A DNA stretch of 64,000 nucleotides from Hyposmocoma kahamanoa (Eukaryota > Arthropoda > Insecta > Lepidoptera > Cosmopterigidae), in contig NW_020654810.1 of assembly GCF_003589595.1 (NCBI RefSeq), positions 17,510,594-17,574,593 on the forward strand, written 5' to 3'. This document shows, piece by piece, positions 54,597-64,000 of this stretch. The notes beneath the pieces were generated by a model. It saw nothing but the letters and a program-made list of their open reading frames with translations. It ran no database searches and had not been told where the DNA came from. Every line of letters starts with the position of its first letter. The first letter of the stretch is position 1. The position numbers were made by a program, and so were the translations under genes.

Positions 54597-55566
54597 AACG
54601 GCAGTACCATCGTACTTATTTCTACCATCAAGCGGTAAGCATCACTGTGCTCGGGTTTTGAAGAGTAAGGGTTCTAGTGAAACTCTAGGTACATGAGATA
54701 TGTCAACTTATGTCTCAGAGTGACGGACGCAGTGGAGTGTATACTTCAGATGTTACCGATTTAAAGCTCTAGGGCACGTTCAAATTAGCCACTGTTAGCC
54801 ACGCTGCAGCTGCGTTGCAGCCGCGCGGCGGCCGCGCGACTGCCGCGCAACTGTCACTTTTCATACAATTTCGAAAAGCCTTGTAACCGCGCTGCGGCAG
54901 TCGTGCTGCAGTCACGGTTAGTGAGGTGTCATGTAAATTTTTCAAATTAACTACGATGAACGAAAATCGAGTTGAAGAATTCATAGAGTATGCAAAACAA
55001 CACCCTGCAATATGTGATTTCAGTTTCGCTAGTTATTCTAATGGACTGGAAAAAAAGGCATGGGAAAATTTATACTAATTATAAGTCGTTCTTCTGCACA
55101 AATAGTGTTTCCGAAGATGGTTTCTTGTCGTTGAATATGGCTTTCCAAGAGTAAGTAAGTAATTCCATAAACATGGTTCTATTCATTCTAATGTAATTTT
55201 TGAATTTTTTGTCGTCATATAGCCGAACCTTGTAGTATTAATTTTGATTATTTTGACAAAAATAAAGATAACGAACGGATTCTAATACGTTCTGGTATTC
55301 TTTTTAATTTTTTTTCTTCAGTTTTAACAAAATAAGTAAAAGTAAGGTTTCTTCGTTAGAATCCATCATGTAACTGAGTTGAAAGATAATACATTACTAA
55401 AAATTAGATCGCACTTCATTAGATCGCGCTGCTGCAGCGCGTCTAACAGCGGCTAATTTGAATCCGCCCTAAGCAGCACTAAACTGCCATGGACAGGCGT
55501 GTCGCTTACCACCAGGCGCACGACTTGTACATACCGTCACTTAGTATCATAAAAAAGTAAAAAAAA
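54597..55566 (+). repeat. Family A repeat, copy 13, split by a TIR element
   Basis: The 5' part (54597-54771) stops at 'TTTAAAGCTCTA' and the 3' part (55470-55566) resumes at 'AGCAGCACTAAACTGCCATG' and ends in an A-rich tail. Removing 54772-55469 restores the family order, as seen in copy 12. Confidence 0.75.
54772..55469 (+). mobile_element. PIF/Harbinger-like element with a MADF-domain remnant
   Basis: The ends are GGGCACGTTCAAATTAGCC and, in reverse complement, GGGCGGATTCAAATTAGCC; both continue into CTGTTAG. The flanks fit a 3-bp CTA duplication (54769-54771; 55469-55471, sharing the last C). A frame at 54956-55078 encodes 40 residues, MNENRVEEFIEYAKQH then PAICDFSFASYSN and KKAWENLY, which has the spacing of a MADF domain start. 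PIF/Harbinger elements carry a Myb/SANT/MADF-like protein besides the transposase. The rest of it and the transposase are missing. Confidence 0.7.
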
Positions 55567-55873
55567 TATAATACCGCTTAATTGGTTGATATATTTATTG
55601 TCAGGGTATATAAAAAGAAACTACTCAAATAATTATATCCCCCATTTAGTAGTAAAACAATTAAGTTGGCATCACCGCGATCATTGCGGCTACCCGCACT
55701 CGGCTCGCTCTCTCGCTGTTGTAATAATAAGATGTAAATCAGGTGTCATAACAAAGATATTACGCTGGTAATGTATCTATGAGGATTATTTTGGGAAAAG
55801 GTTTTGTGTTATATGTCTCTTAGGATTACATAAAACGTATAGATTTTAAGACTTTCGTGGTTATTCAGTAAAT

Positions 55874-56103
55874 GATTATCACTAATATCAGGTTTCATAC
55901 CACGGTATGGCTTCTTTTTATTTTCCCGATATTTCGGAACTGACGGATCGGACTGGACGGCGGCAGATGACAGCTTTAAGAGCAGACATATCTGTCTACC
56001 CTCTTGCGCTGTCGACGACTACCTTCATCGCGATTTGTTTTGAAATATCGGGAAAATAAAAAGAAGTCATACCGTGGTAAGAAACCTGATATTAGTGATA
56101 ATC
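55874..56103. mobile_element. Long-TIR MITE (230 bp)
   Basis: Arms 55874-55937 and 56040-56103 are ~64-bp inverted repeats with few mismatches: GATTATCACTAATATCAGGT at the outer end and TTTTCCCGATATTTC at the inner end. The ~100-bp centre is GC-rich and non-coding. No clear target duplication was found. Confidence 0.85.
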
Positions 56104-56465
56104 GTTGACATAAAACATGTTTCCAATATTATAATAGACTAAGTATTAATTTTGACTTCACATTATAAAAAAAAAACGGTAGACAAGTCCAATATGTCTC
56201 CCGTAGCTTATGCCATCTACCACTGTCCTGAGCTAGTCTTACCCATCTACGGACCGCGACGATGTCATCTACCCATCTCATTACAAGACGTGCCACATTT
56301 CTGTAGCCCCCTTTTAGCCATCATTTGGTTGTCGCCTTACATCATCCGTCAAAATCAAAAAATCATTCATTCCATATAGATAAAATAAATTTACACTGGC
56401 TACTGTTTTAAGCTACTGCTCGTTCACTACGCTGACTTCCCTGAGAAGAAAGAGCAAGAAACTAT
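56104..56465. other. Intergenic DNA
   Basis: The 75-codon ORF at 56152-56379 is unsupported. 56420-56480 may be the 3' UTR of the LINE that follows. Confidence 0.4.
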
Positions 56466-56880
56466 AGGGATTGCTCTTTTCAAATAAACTTAAATGCTAT
56501 GGAATACACTTTGAATAAAATTTGTGTGAATTCTGGAGCCGTGTCGTCTTTCCATACATCTTTATCTAACACGTAGTTTTCAATTTTGTAATATGACTTT
56601 TCAATCAAAATATTTTTAATGTAGTTTTTAAACTTAGGAAATGATAATCTTATTATATGCTCCGGAATCTTATTGTAAAAACGTATACAGTTCCCCATAA
56701 AAAAGTCGAATCGTGGTACCATGAGTTTGGACTTAGCTCTAAGGTTAATATTATGGAAGTCTTTTTTCTTATTGAAATTATGTATATTTTCACAGTCATA
56801 TAAAATATTTGAGTAAATGTACTGTGACGCCACAGTCATGATACCACTCCTTAAACTTTTCTTTGTCATCACCAGGCCTC
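56466..56880 (-). mobile_element. LINE ORF2 C-terminal fragment
   Basis: A 130-codon frame (56872-56480) reads FFMGNCIRFYNKIPEHIIRL and FKNYIKNILIEKSYYKIENY, the same C-terminal block as in the LINE at 16681 (YNNLPEII, FLIKKSYYNVKEFL). It is 5'-truncated. The frame is still open. Confidence 0.7.
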
Positions 56881-59460
56881 ACAATACGCCCAATTACATT
56901 TCAGCTTTGTTATCCATTCTCTGTTCTTAGTTTATGTGCGGGCTCCGGAATTCGAAACTCGGTCTATAAGTTTGCTTCAAAGCATGAGACGCTCCATAAC
57001 TCTCTGTGCTACTCTACATACATGTTTCGGCGCAATAAATCATTGTGGGCAGGACACATAAGTTGTACAAGCGGGTACATAAGATTTAGTAAATTTGAAA
57101 TATATCTGATAATCTCGCATGGACGAAAAACTATGAAACAGAGACGCCTCCTGCAGGTTACAGAGTGTATCGCGCACTCCTTCTGACTTCGACGGAGTCT
57201 GCGGGGGAAACAGTGGTGGTTAGATTCTCGGGCTGCACACACGCTACCTAGAAGCAGTCCTACGTTTCGCCTAGTCCCTTTTTTGATAGTTGAAATCAAT
57301 AGAAAGTACAAGTTGTTATTAAATCTGCCCAAACGACGTCTGAAGCTTCAATTTTAAGCCATGACGGTTCCGACACACATATCACCTAGATTTATTGGTG
57401 ATGGTACTGACAGACCGCGCCGGAGTAAAAAACTGTTTCTACCACAAGGCAGTACTACTGAGTTCCAAATTGGAGAATAGGAAGAACCAGCGCAATCATT
57501 GGCACTGGTGACTTGAGATTTCAGCTTGGGCCATCATCGCATTGGCGAAAAGGGTACAAAGGGTGATTGTTTAATATAGCAACACTTACCATTAGATAAA
57601 TCCTTTGAATGTACGTCAGTTACAAAAATATTTTACTCAAAAAAAAATATGGCGATCTATTTGTTTATTTTTTTATTCTAAAAAGTAGTCGTTTTCACAG
57701 AGGCTGTCACTCTTTTACTATGTGCTTAATAAGCAGTTACGTACACATTTTAAATTACAAATAGTTAGATTTCATCCTTTAATGCTTTTCGTCTCGTAGA
57801 TACGATTCATAGTTAGATTTCGTAGATACGGAATGTATATTCTTCGATTTTATACGTTATTCCATTGTTTATTCCAACAAGCTCAAGTACTCATACAATG
57901 TTATTAATATTTCCATAAAAATTAACATACTTATAATAATCAACATATTTATAAGTCATTCTTGCGATGTTTTCTTACAAAACCGTTAATAAGTTAATTC
58001 CAATGCTTCACCATTCAAAATCCTCTTCATAAATATTCAAAGAATGATTAAAACGTAAGAGAAACATTAGGAAAATCTGTCCAAAGTTGTTATATTAAAG
58101 AGACGATCCTAAAATATACCGGGAAAAGTTGGAATGTTCTTAAACGCGCTCAGTGTTAACTGTTATTGCGAAACTTCGCTGCAGGGCTTGAAGAAATATG
58201 CCCAACTGTTTTTGAAACACTTGAATAAAGGACACTATGAATGGTTTAACTTAAAGAGCCCTGTCATTTTTTACGTTTACACGTTTACCAAAAATCGGAT
58301 AGTTATTTAATACATTTTTGAAGTGTTGTAACTAAACAAAGCAGTTTAAGATAAAGACAAGATAGTTCATAATTTATTATTATCGATATAGCTCTTTTAA
58401 TTATATCCGGATTTTTTTTAAAAACACAAATTTGCCTTGTTGCTTAAAATTATCTTATCCAAATGCATTAGCGCTGCATGTGCGTCATAACGTGGCATTT
58501 GCACGTTACATTACAATACAATACAGTGGCTATGAACTGTAGACGACTAGAACACGTCTCAGTTTCCAATTCATATTCCTGTTCTGCAAACCATGGCGTT
58601 ATTCGCATTCGCGACAAAGATGAGTTGCGACCTTCGCAGTGCCACGCATTGCCTGCCGTGCCAGTTCTTTGCATCTTGCTACATAAAAACTCGTGCAAAG
58701 AATATTGTGCCGAGGCGGCACAATGTTCTTGTGTATATACAGCTACTTGTGCATATTACAATATATTGTACACAGCTGTTCGCATTTTGTACATAAACTG
58801 CGCTGAAATGGCAAGAAAAGAAATGCGCTCTGCTAATAGACGAGTCCAACATAAATCATTACACAATGTTTTGTAGAATAATGGGCTTTTTCCTTGACCA
58901 GACGTCTAAACACAACTTGATGAATTAGGAAAATGGCGGCCCATTTATATCTCTAGGTATAGCGTAAAATAAAAATCCATCGCGTTTATATGAAAAGCTT
59001 AAGTATTCGTAAAGTCACATCTTGTTGTCAGTATGCTCTAATTTTAATTAAACTTTAATTTTAAAAAGTTCGCCATTCCAATATTAACAATGCATTATTC
59101 CACCTATGTACTATTGTGCATACGAGGTGAAATAAATAAGCTTGCGCAAGCAGAAAAACTTTCTCTTCCCTAGCATGAAAAGAGAAAGATGTAATTTTTT
59201 AAAACATTTATGTTTTTTTCGTTCTAGTAATTCCGAACCCTTTATTCACTTATTTCATCGTTATACTTTGTTTTGTACGATTTTAGATATTTATTTAATG
59301 AATAAAAAAGAGAGATACATTCCCAAACAGTTATTATTTTGCTGTTTTACAAGAAGAAAACTTTTGTAATTACAATAGATGAACAGAAACAGGAAACTTT
59401 TATTTTTCAATATTAACTTAGATTTTTTTATGATATCGTGTGATGAGATGAACACTGATG
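56881..59460. other. Intergenic DNA
   Basis: No gene is recognised. A cysteine-rich 132-codon frame at 58478-58876 (+) is the longest ORF here; it overlaps others and has no known domain, signal peptide or splice context. ORFs at 56863-57332 lie on both strands; 'LWAGHISC' at about 57046 faintly recalls an RTE C-terminus. Confidence 0.35.
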
Positions 59461-59625
59461 AATGACACGCCTGTCCATAAGAGTTGCAGTGCCACTCAGA
59501 GCTTTAAATCACAAAGGTCAGAGGGGCACTACGCCCGTCACCTTGAGACACAAGTTGACAAGTCCCATGTGCCTGTAATTTTACCAACACTCTTACCCTT
59601 CAAAACCGGAATGCAGTAATGCTCA
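59461..59625 (-). repeat. Family A repeat fragment, copy 14
   Basis: Reverse-strand copy of the 3' two thirds, from 'GACACGCCTGTCC' to 'GGAATGCAGTAATGC'. Confidence 0.65.
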
Positions 59626-59980
59626 AAATTCTTCGAAGACGTCGGAACTTCCCGCATCACGAAGTACAAGGGTTCAAATTTAAGGCTAATATAATCAGAA
59701 TATACATATATGCTTATTTATTATTGTATTATATGCATTCAAGCGTTGTTGTTTTGTAGGCCAGGAGCTCATAACACACAGACACTAATAAACATCGCTA
59801 TAACTTAAGTTTATTTTGGAATAATTGTTTGTATTAGAAGCTTAAAATTATCAAGGTCTCATGTCTCATGTAGGTACTGAGGCAGTGATCGTGTGATGTG
59901 TAAAATATGTAAATAGATGTACATACACATACGTGTCAGGCTCATGGATCTGTCGCATCATCAACACGCATCAGTGCTTT
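59626..59980. other. AT-rich intergenic DNA
   Basis: Nothing recognised. Confidence 0.45.
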
Positions 59981-59984
59981 TATG

Positions 59985-60830
59985 CTACATGTACATACGC
60001 CAGCACATCAAGCTATACCTTGACGTATCTTGTTCCGTTGCACTGGAGGCGATTTTCGAACAAAAATGTGTCGTCTGGTGTGCCGTTGTCTGTACATGCT
60101 CGTCGGTGAAGGGTACCCCTGACCAGGTCTTCCTGACCTTTTTAATTTGGTCATGGTAAGTTCGCATTGGTCGGCCATTACCAATGGTGTGGAAGGAGGC
60201 AACAGAAAGGGAAAGGGAGGATATAGCCCCCGTCCAGATTCACCGGCGGAGAGTCGGTCATAAAAGGAGCGCTATGGCTCTTAAGCTGCTGACATAAGCG
60301 GATTATGGGTGGCAGAAGTCAAAGTAACATGGGTCCTTGAGCGGCAGTCTTAGGGGAGTCTGTCGCTCGTTACTGGTGGTCCCGAAATTTCGATGTACGT
60401 GTTCTCTCAAGGTAAGCGATGGGGCGGTAACATCTTTCCCCAAAATGAGATGGGGTTCGATGCCCAGTCGAACTGCTCAACGTCAGAGTTGTGAGAGAAT
60501 GCGAAAGCGCCCCCGTTATGAACACCGTCAGGGTTTAGTCGGTAGGAATCCGACATAACCCTACGCCTCCCCTGGGCGGCAAGTATCCATGAGCATTTTT
60601 TGGCGTTAAATAAATGGTCGGCCATTACCAACTTGTTCGCTCACACTTGCCTTATAAATCTGTTTCGTCCATCTTCTTTTATTCTCTCAACATGTCCGAA
60701 CCATTTAAGCATCGTTTGCTCTATCTTTGTCACTACATCTTATCTCACGCCGCAACGCTATTTGTTAGGTACCTACATCTTCCAAAGCGACTATTTCATA
60801 TATTTTGCGACTAGAATCAATCATTATACC
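59985..60830 (-). mobile_element. LINE ORF2 C-terminal fragment, split by a 430-bp insert
   Basis: On the - strand 60760-60632 reads DVVTKIEQTMLKWFGHVER followed by IKEDG; after the insert, about 60167-60110 reads MRTYHDQIKKV. KWFGHVER..(40-60 residues)..GRPxRTYxDQI is the usual C-terminus of a common moth LINE (RTE-like). There are stops and frame changes. Confidence 0.65.
60168..60631 (+). mobile_element. Unclassified 430-bp retroposon with 17-bp duplication
   Basis: The insert (60185-60614) is flanked by TGGTCGGCCATTACCAA at 60168-60184 and 60615-60631, perfect over 17 bp. It is GC-rich, starts TGGTGTGGAAGGAGGC and ends TTAAATAAA, so it probably lies in + orientation. A B-box-like GGTTCGATGCC at about 60454 may point to a SINE; no A box is clear. 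The ORFs in it (60337-60558 +, 60407-60631 -) are not protein-like. Confidence 0.75.
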
Positions 60831-60849
60831 ACTATAATCATGGTTTTTG

Positions 60850-60893
60850 AGCGCAATTGGATCCAAGTGACTTCACTTGGATCCAATTGCGCT
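60850..60893. repeat. Perfect 21-bp palindrome with 2-nt centre
   Basis: AGCGCAATTGGATCCAAGTG(A) at 60850-60870 and its exact reverse complement at 60873-60893, separated by CT. Confidence 0.95.
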
Positions 60894-62740
60894 TCGAGGG
60901 ATTCGAGAATGGTGCCGTCTCGGAACAAGTTTTTTTACTAGGGTGGATAGTACAACAGCCTTAAACTTTAAAATACCAGGCCGACTAATTCACTTCTTTA
61001 TACCTGACTACTCAAATACTAGCTACTCGTTTTCAGTGACACAGCAATAAGCCACGCGATTTATACATTTCGATCTGCGGACGTACAGATTATATTGAAC
61101 GGATTGGAAGTAGCGCGTCAGATGTTATTTATTGGAGGCTGACGCAAAGCCTTCGTAATCTGTCGTTGGAACTGGGTCAAATATATCAAAGTATATAAAC
61201 GTAATCTAACCGCACAGAGGGATATAAATTATTTGATTTGTGGGTTATGTGAACAAAATGGCGGTGATCGGCAATCTCAAAGTCATTTACCGTAAACAGT
61301 TTTCCATTGCAAATAAAAAATTTTGGTATTGTTATGGTAATTCAATGATCGAGGGTGACAAAACTGATATTTTTAAGGTTGTGGTTTAATTTTTTGATTA
61401 TTTATTTATCCCGGAACTTCTCATAGAGACGTGCAGTGTCCCTAATGTTTTGATTAAAAAAAATGGATGAAAACAGCGATATACGAACAGAGAGAGACAC
61501 CGTATGGGACGCTACTGTGCCAAAACCGCGTGTCTTTAGACGCGTGTTAGGTACATTGACAAAAAGCCATTAGCTTAAAAAGCTAACAAAAAAGAAAAAA
61601 AAAATTAAGATTTGTGGGATTTTGTTACATTTTTTAAATAGCATGTCTTTTTATTAAATAAATAAAGCTATGTATTGTACATAGCTATGCTTATCTTTCA
61701 TTCCAGTGTTGCCTAATATGTGGATTTAGAAAGTAATCATCATTCGGTAAATCATATTCGACTGTCAGAGTTTATGATAGGTTGATTCATTGCTCGGCCA
61801 TTCATAACAACTCAATCGCCAGTGCAGAAATTGGTATTGAGTTTACGTCTGAAAATCGTAATCGTTGTGGAGATCTGCGGTCACCCCTTAGGTCCATTAG
61901 AATATAGGAGAATTTTATCTGTTATTTTATTTAACTTAAGTGGGTAAAGAGTCTAAAGTGTGTTGGTTTATGTTGTTTATCTACAGTAGTACAGTAAAAA
62001 ATATTTTAAAAAACAAAAAAAAAACAATTTTTTATGTTACATGTACTTCTTTGATTAATTAAAATAAAATTGAATTTAGGTTACAATTTCTTGAAAATAT
62101 TTGCTTACCTTCTCCATTATTAAATTAAGTATTACAATTTATCATGTCTTATTTTTGTAAATGAAGATTGAATTGAAATGAACTAATAAATTTGGATATT
62201 ATTACAGACACTTGTGATTACATCGTACATAAACTGACGAAATATTTTCATCTTAATATTTAAATACTTATAATGAATGCACCGTCTCGTTATGTTAACG
62301 ATAAACGTAAAAAATTGCAGCAGGGCGTAATGCAGTAAAGCATAGTAACGAAAAGGAAAACAAGCCACTCCTCTTGAGTAGTGTTGGATGCCTGACCGCT
62401 ATTAGCTGACGCTGGCCGTGCCTCTGCATTTTGAGCTGGGCCTGATACCTACCATAATGAACGGGCAAAATTTATGCTTCAATTCCCAAACAGCGCATGG
62501 CAACGCTTTCTCACAAATACTCCCTTAAACAGTGTGAGATTTAAATTGGTCATAACCCTCTCTCTTGCTAAGATATTTTTAAAACATATGCAGATTTGCT
62601 TGTCATATTGGCACCGTCTGGCAGTTTTACCATGACGACATCCGATGTTATGTTGTACTGCAATGAAATAAATTAATTGTATTCTTATATTTTCACAATG
62701 ATACATAAATTATAAACAAGAAATACAAATAACTAAAAGA
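60894..62740. other. AT-rich intergenic DNA
   Basis: No gene is recognised. 61263-61316 matches 34895-34946 (see the family A copy 6 entry). It separates the fucosidase 3' end from the repeats to the left. Confidence 0.4.
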
Positions 62741-63000
62741 GAAGCCGTGTTAGCCTAATGGTCAAACCATTCAATCTCTCAAGCAGAGGGGCGTGTGCTT
62801 GAATCCGGGCACCTCTGAGATTCTTGAAAATTTAATTTGAAATTTACCATGACGTTTTCGGTGAAAGAAATCATCGTGAGGAAACTTGCACACATCTGCA
62901 AAGCAATTTAATAAGGTGTGTGAAGTTCCCGTATTAGGCCTCGTAGGGTCTATAGCCCAAACCCTCTCATTGTGAGAAGAGGGATAGTAGGACTATATAG
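62741..63000 (+). mobile_element. Lepidopteran tRNA-derived SINE, copy 2
   Basis: GAAGCCGTGTTAGCCTAATGG (head), GTGCTTGAATCCGGG (B box), 'TTTTCGGTGAAAGAAATCATC', 'GAGGAAACTTGCACAC', 'CCCTCTCATTGTGAGAAGAG'. It is the same family as 19940 and lies just beyond the 3' end of the fucosidase gene. Confidence 0.8.
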
Positions 63001-63140
63001 ACTAATTATTTATTTATATTTATTTATTTTATTTATAAAAATGTTAGTTTTGAAAAATAAACTTTTTATGTGAACATTAAATTCTTGTAGCTAAATCATG
63101 TATTATACAAATCTACTGTAGTCAAAATTTGTTATACAGG

Positions 63141-63523
63141 CTATATACAGATATTTACATCCAACGTAGTGTATTTTTCCGGTCCTAGCAATTGAATGTG
63201 ATAATTATTGTTTTTCATATAATTGGTCAAATCCTTCACACTCAGTGTATCATCTACGGGCCATAATAAGAAAATGGCGTAAATCGATAGAATACTATCA
63301 TTTGCTCTCGGTACATCTGAAACTCTTAACGGGTCGTATGTTTCTTTCTTGCAAGTGTACCAGACGTGTGGATTGAGACTATCATTTTGGTGATACCAGG
63401 GCGAGGTATCGTAAATCGCTTCGCCGTTAACTTCAAGCCATTCGCCCATCTGCAAAAGCCGTTCTCGGAATATAGGGGGTATAACGCCTTCTTTCGTCGG
63501 CCCGACGTTGATAAGTACATTTC
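63141..63523 (-). CDS. alpha-L-fucosidase (GH29), last coding exon
   Basis: Hydrolyses alpha-L-fucose from glycoconjugates, normally in lysosomes or secreted. The exon encodes 127 residues. The start [18 protein letters not shown] and [20 protein letters not shown] then PWYHQND is the signature of the end of the GH29 catalytic barrel; the C-terminal beta-sandwich follows ([29 protein letters not shown]). The - strand acceptor CTTTCAG ends at 63524, so the exon starts with the last two bases of a Gly codon (phase 1 intron). The upstream in-frame extension to 63644 is intron. The nucleophile Asp and other catalytic residues lie in earlier exons outside the window. The stop is at 63141-63143. 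AATAAA-type signals on the - strand (TTTATT at about 63007-63030) could serve as poly(A) sites. Confidence 0.92.
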
Positions 63524-64000
63524 CTGAAAGTTTACAATATGAGCCTGTGCACACGGCGTATTTTAGAGCCAATGCACATGGCGCATTGTATAAGCGCCTA
63601 CGACGAGCGTTTCTTGAGCGTGCGCTTACTTTGAATCGATTCAAACGCGTTCAAACATCGCATTGCAAGCAAAAAGCTTATATCTGCCGTCCACTAACTA
63701 AAAGTGACAAATCTTGAAATATTCGTTTTAAATAGTAAAAGATAGAGTACACAATTCTATTTTAAAAACAGTTAATTATTATAAAACTAACGATGCATAG
63801 CTGAAATATCATTAAACAAGTTCAATATTCTACAACTGGGTTATGGTTTTTTTATGATATCTCAAAAAATATTTTGTTACCCGCGTTTTAGCTAGCGGAT
63901 GGCAGATATACTTCACTGGAGTTTACACTTATAATTTCTGTAGGCGCTTCATTTCAAAAATCTAACTGAAATGAATAAACAAAATTAAAATTAAAACTAT
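63524..64000 (-). other. Intron of the alpha-L-fucosidase gene
   Basis: The sequence upstream of the acceptor shows no further exon with fucosidase motifs before the window ends. A GC-richer patch at 63545-63665 may be an old repeat. Confidence 0.6.

Noticed and set aside
56863..57332. Pair of 107-codon ORFs on opposite strands
   Set aside because: Only a faint RTE-like 'LWAGHIS' match; neither frame is otherwise protein-like.
1..64000. CRISPR arrays, operons or prokaryotic regulatory sites
   Set aside because: No regularly spaced repeats; the introns, SINEs and LINEs show animal nuclear DNA.

Overview
This is nuclear DNA from an insect, most likely a moth or butterfly (Lepidoptera). It is AT-rich and gene-poor. 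It carries tRNA-headed SINEs of the lepidopteran type (body with an 'AACATCGTGA'-like block), RTE-type LINEs with the 3' UTR usual in moths, CR1/Jockey-group LINEs, a decayed mariner and many small inverted-repeat elements. No bacterial, plasmid or phage gene organisation is present.

Host genes. Two genes can be supported. (1) A complete four-exon gene on the + strand (8533-13701) for a 181-residue Tctex1-type dynein light chain; only its last exon is long enough to appear as an ORF, and I assembled the rest from splice sites and reading phase. (2) The last coding exon of an alpha-L-fucosidase (GH29) gene on the - strand (63141-63523); the rest of that gene lies to the right of the window. 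Two sites look like core promoters with no identified gene (36642-36742 with two CRE palindromes and a TATA box; 48806-48841 with a TATA box and initiator).

Layout. 0-2 kb: an RTE fragment split by a GC-rich ~0.8 kb element ('family B'). 4.8-5.1 kb: a SINE with 16-bp target duplications. 8.5-13.7 kb: the Tctex1 gene, with a SINE and a perfect hairpin in intron 2 and a MITE plus two family B copies in intron 3. 14.2-15.2 kb: family B, family A and a TIR element with an 8-bp duplication. 16.4-18.9 kb: a LINE remnant and a long-TIR foldback element. 22.1-27.5 kb: three LINE remnants in a row on the - strand. 27.5-28.4 kb: family B with family A inserted in it. 29-41 kb: scattered repeats, a LINE 3' part and GC-rich TIR elements. 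42.5-45.8 kb: an RTE element split by an R1-clade LINE, abutting a dead mariner. 46.9-49.4 kb: the second TIR element of the 8-bp family and more family A. 54.6-56.1 kb: family A split by a PIF/Harbinger-like element carrying a MADF remnant, then a long-TIR MITE. 60 kb: a LINE fragment split by a 430-bp element with a 17-bp duplication.

Two repeat families recur. 'Family A' (about 15 copies, ~290 bp, A-tailed, both strands) and 'family B' (5 copies, ~0.8 kb, no TIR, no A-tail, 10-bp flanking repeats). The most interesting pattern is a TIR family with 8-bp duplications and an 18-nt solo-TIR remnant between 8-bp duplications, which looks like a P-element-type excision footprint. All assignments rest on reading the sequence; no search was run.
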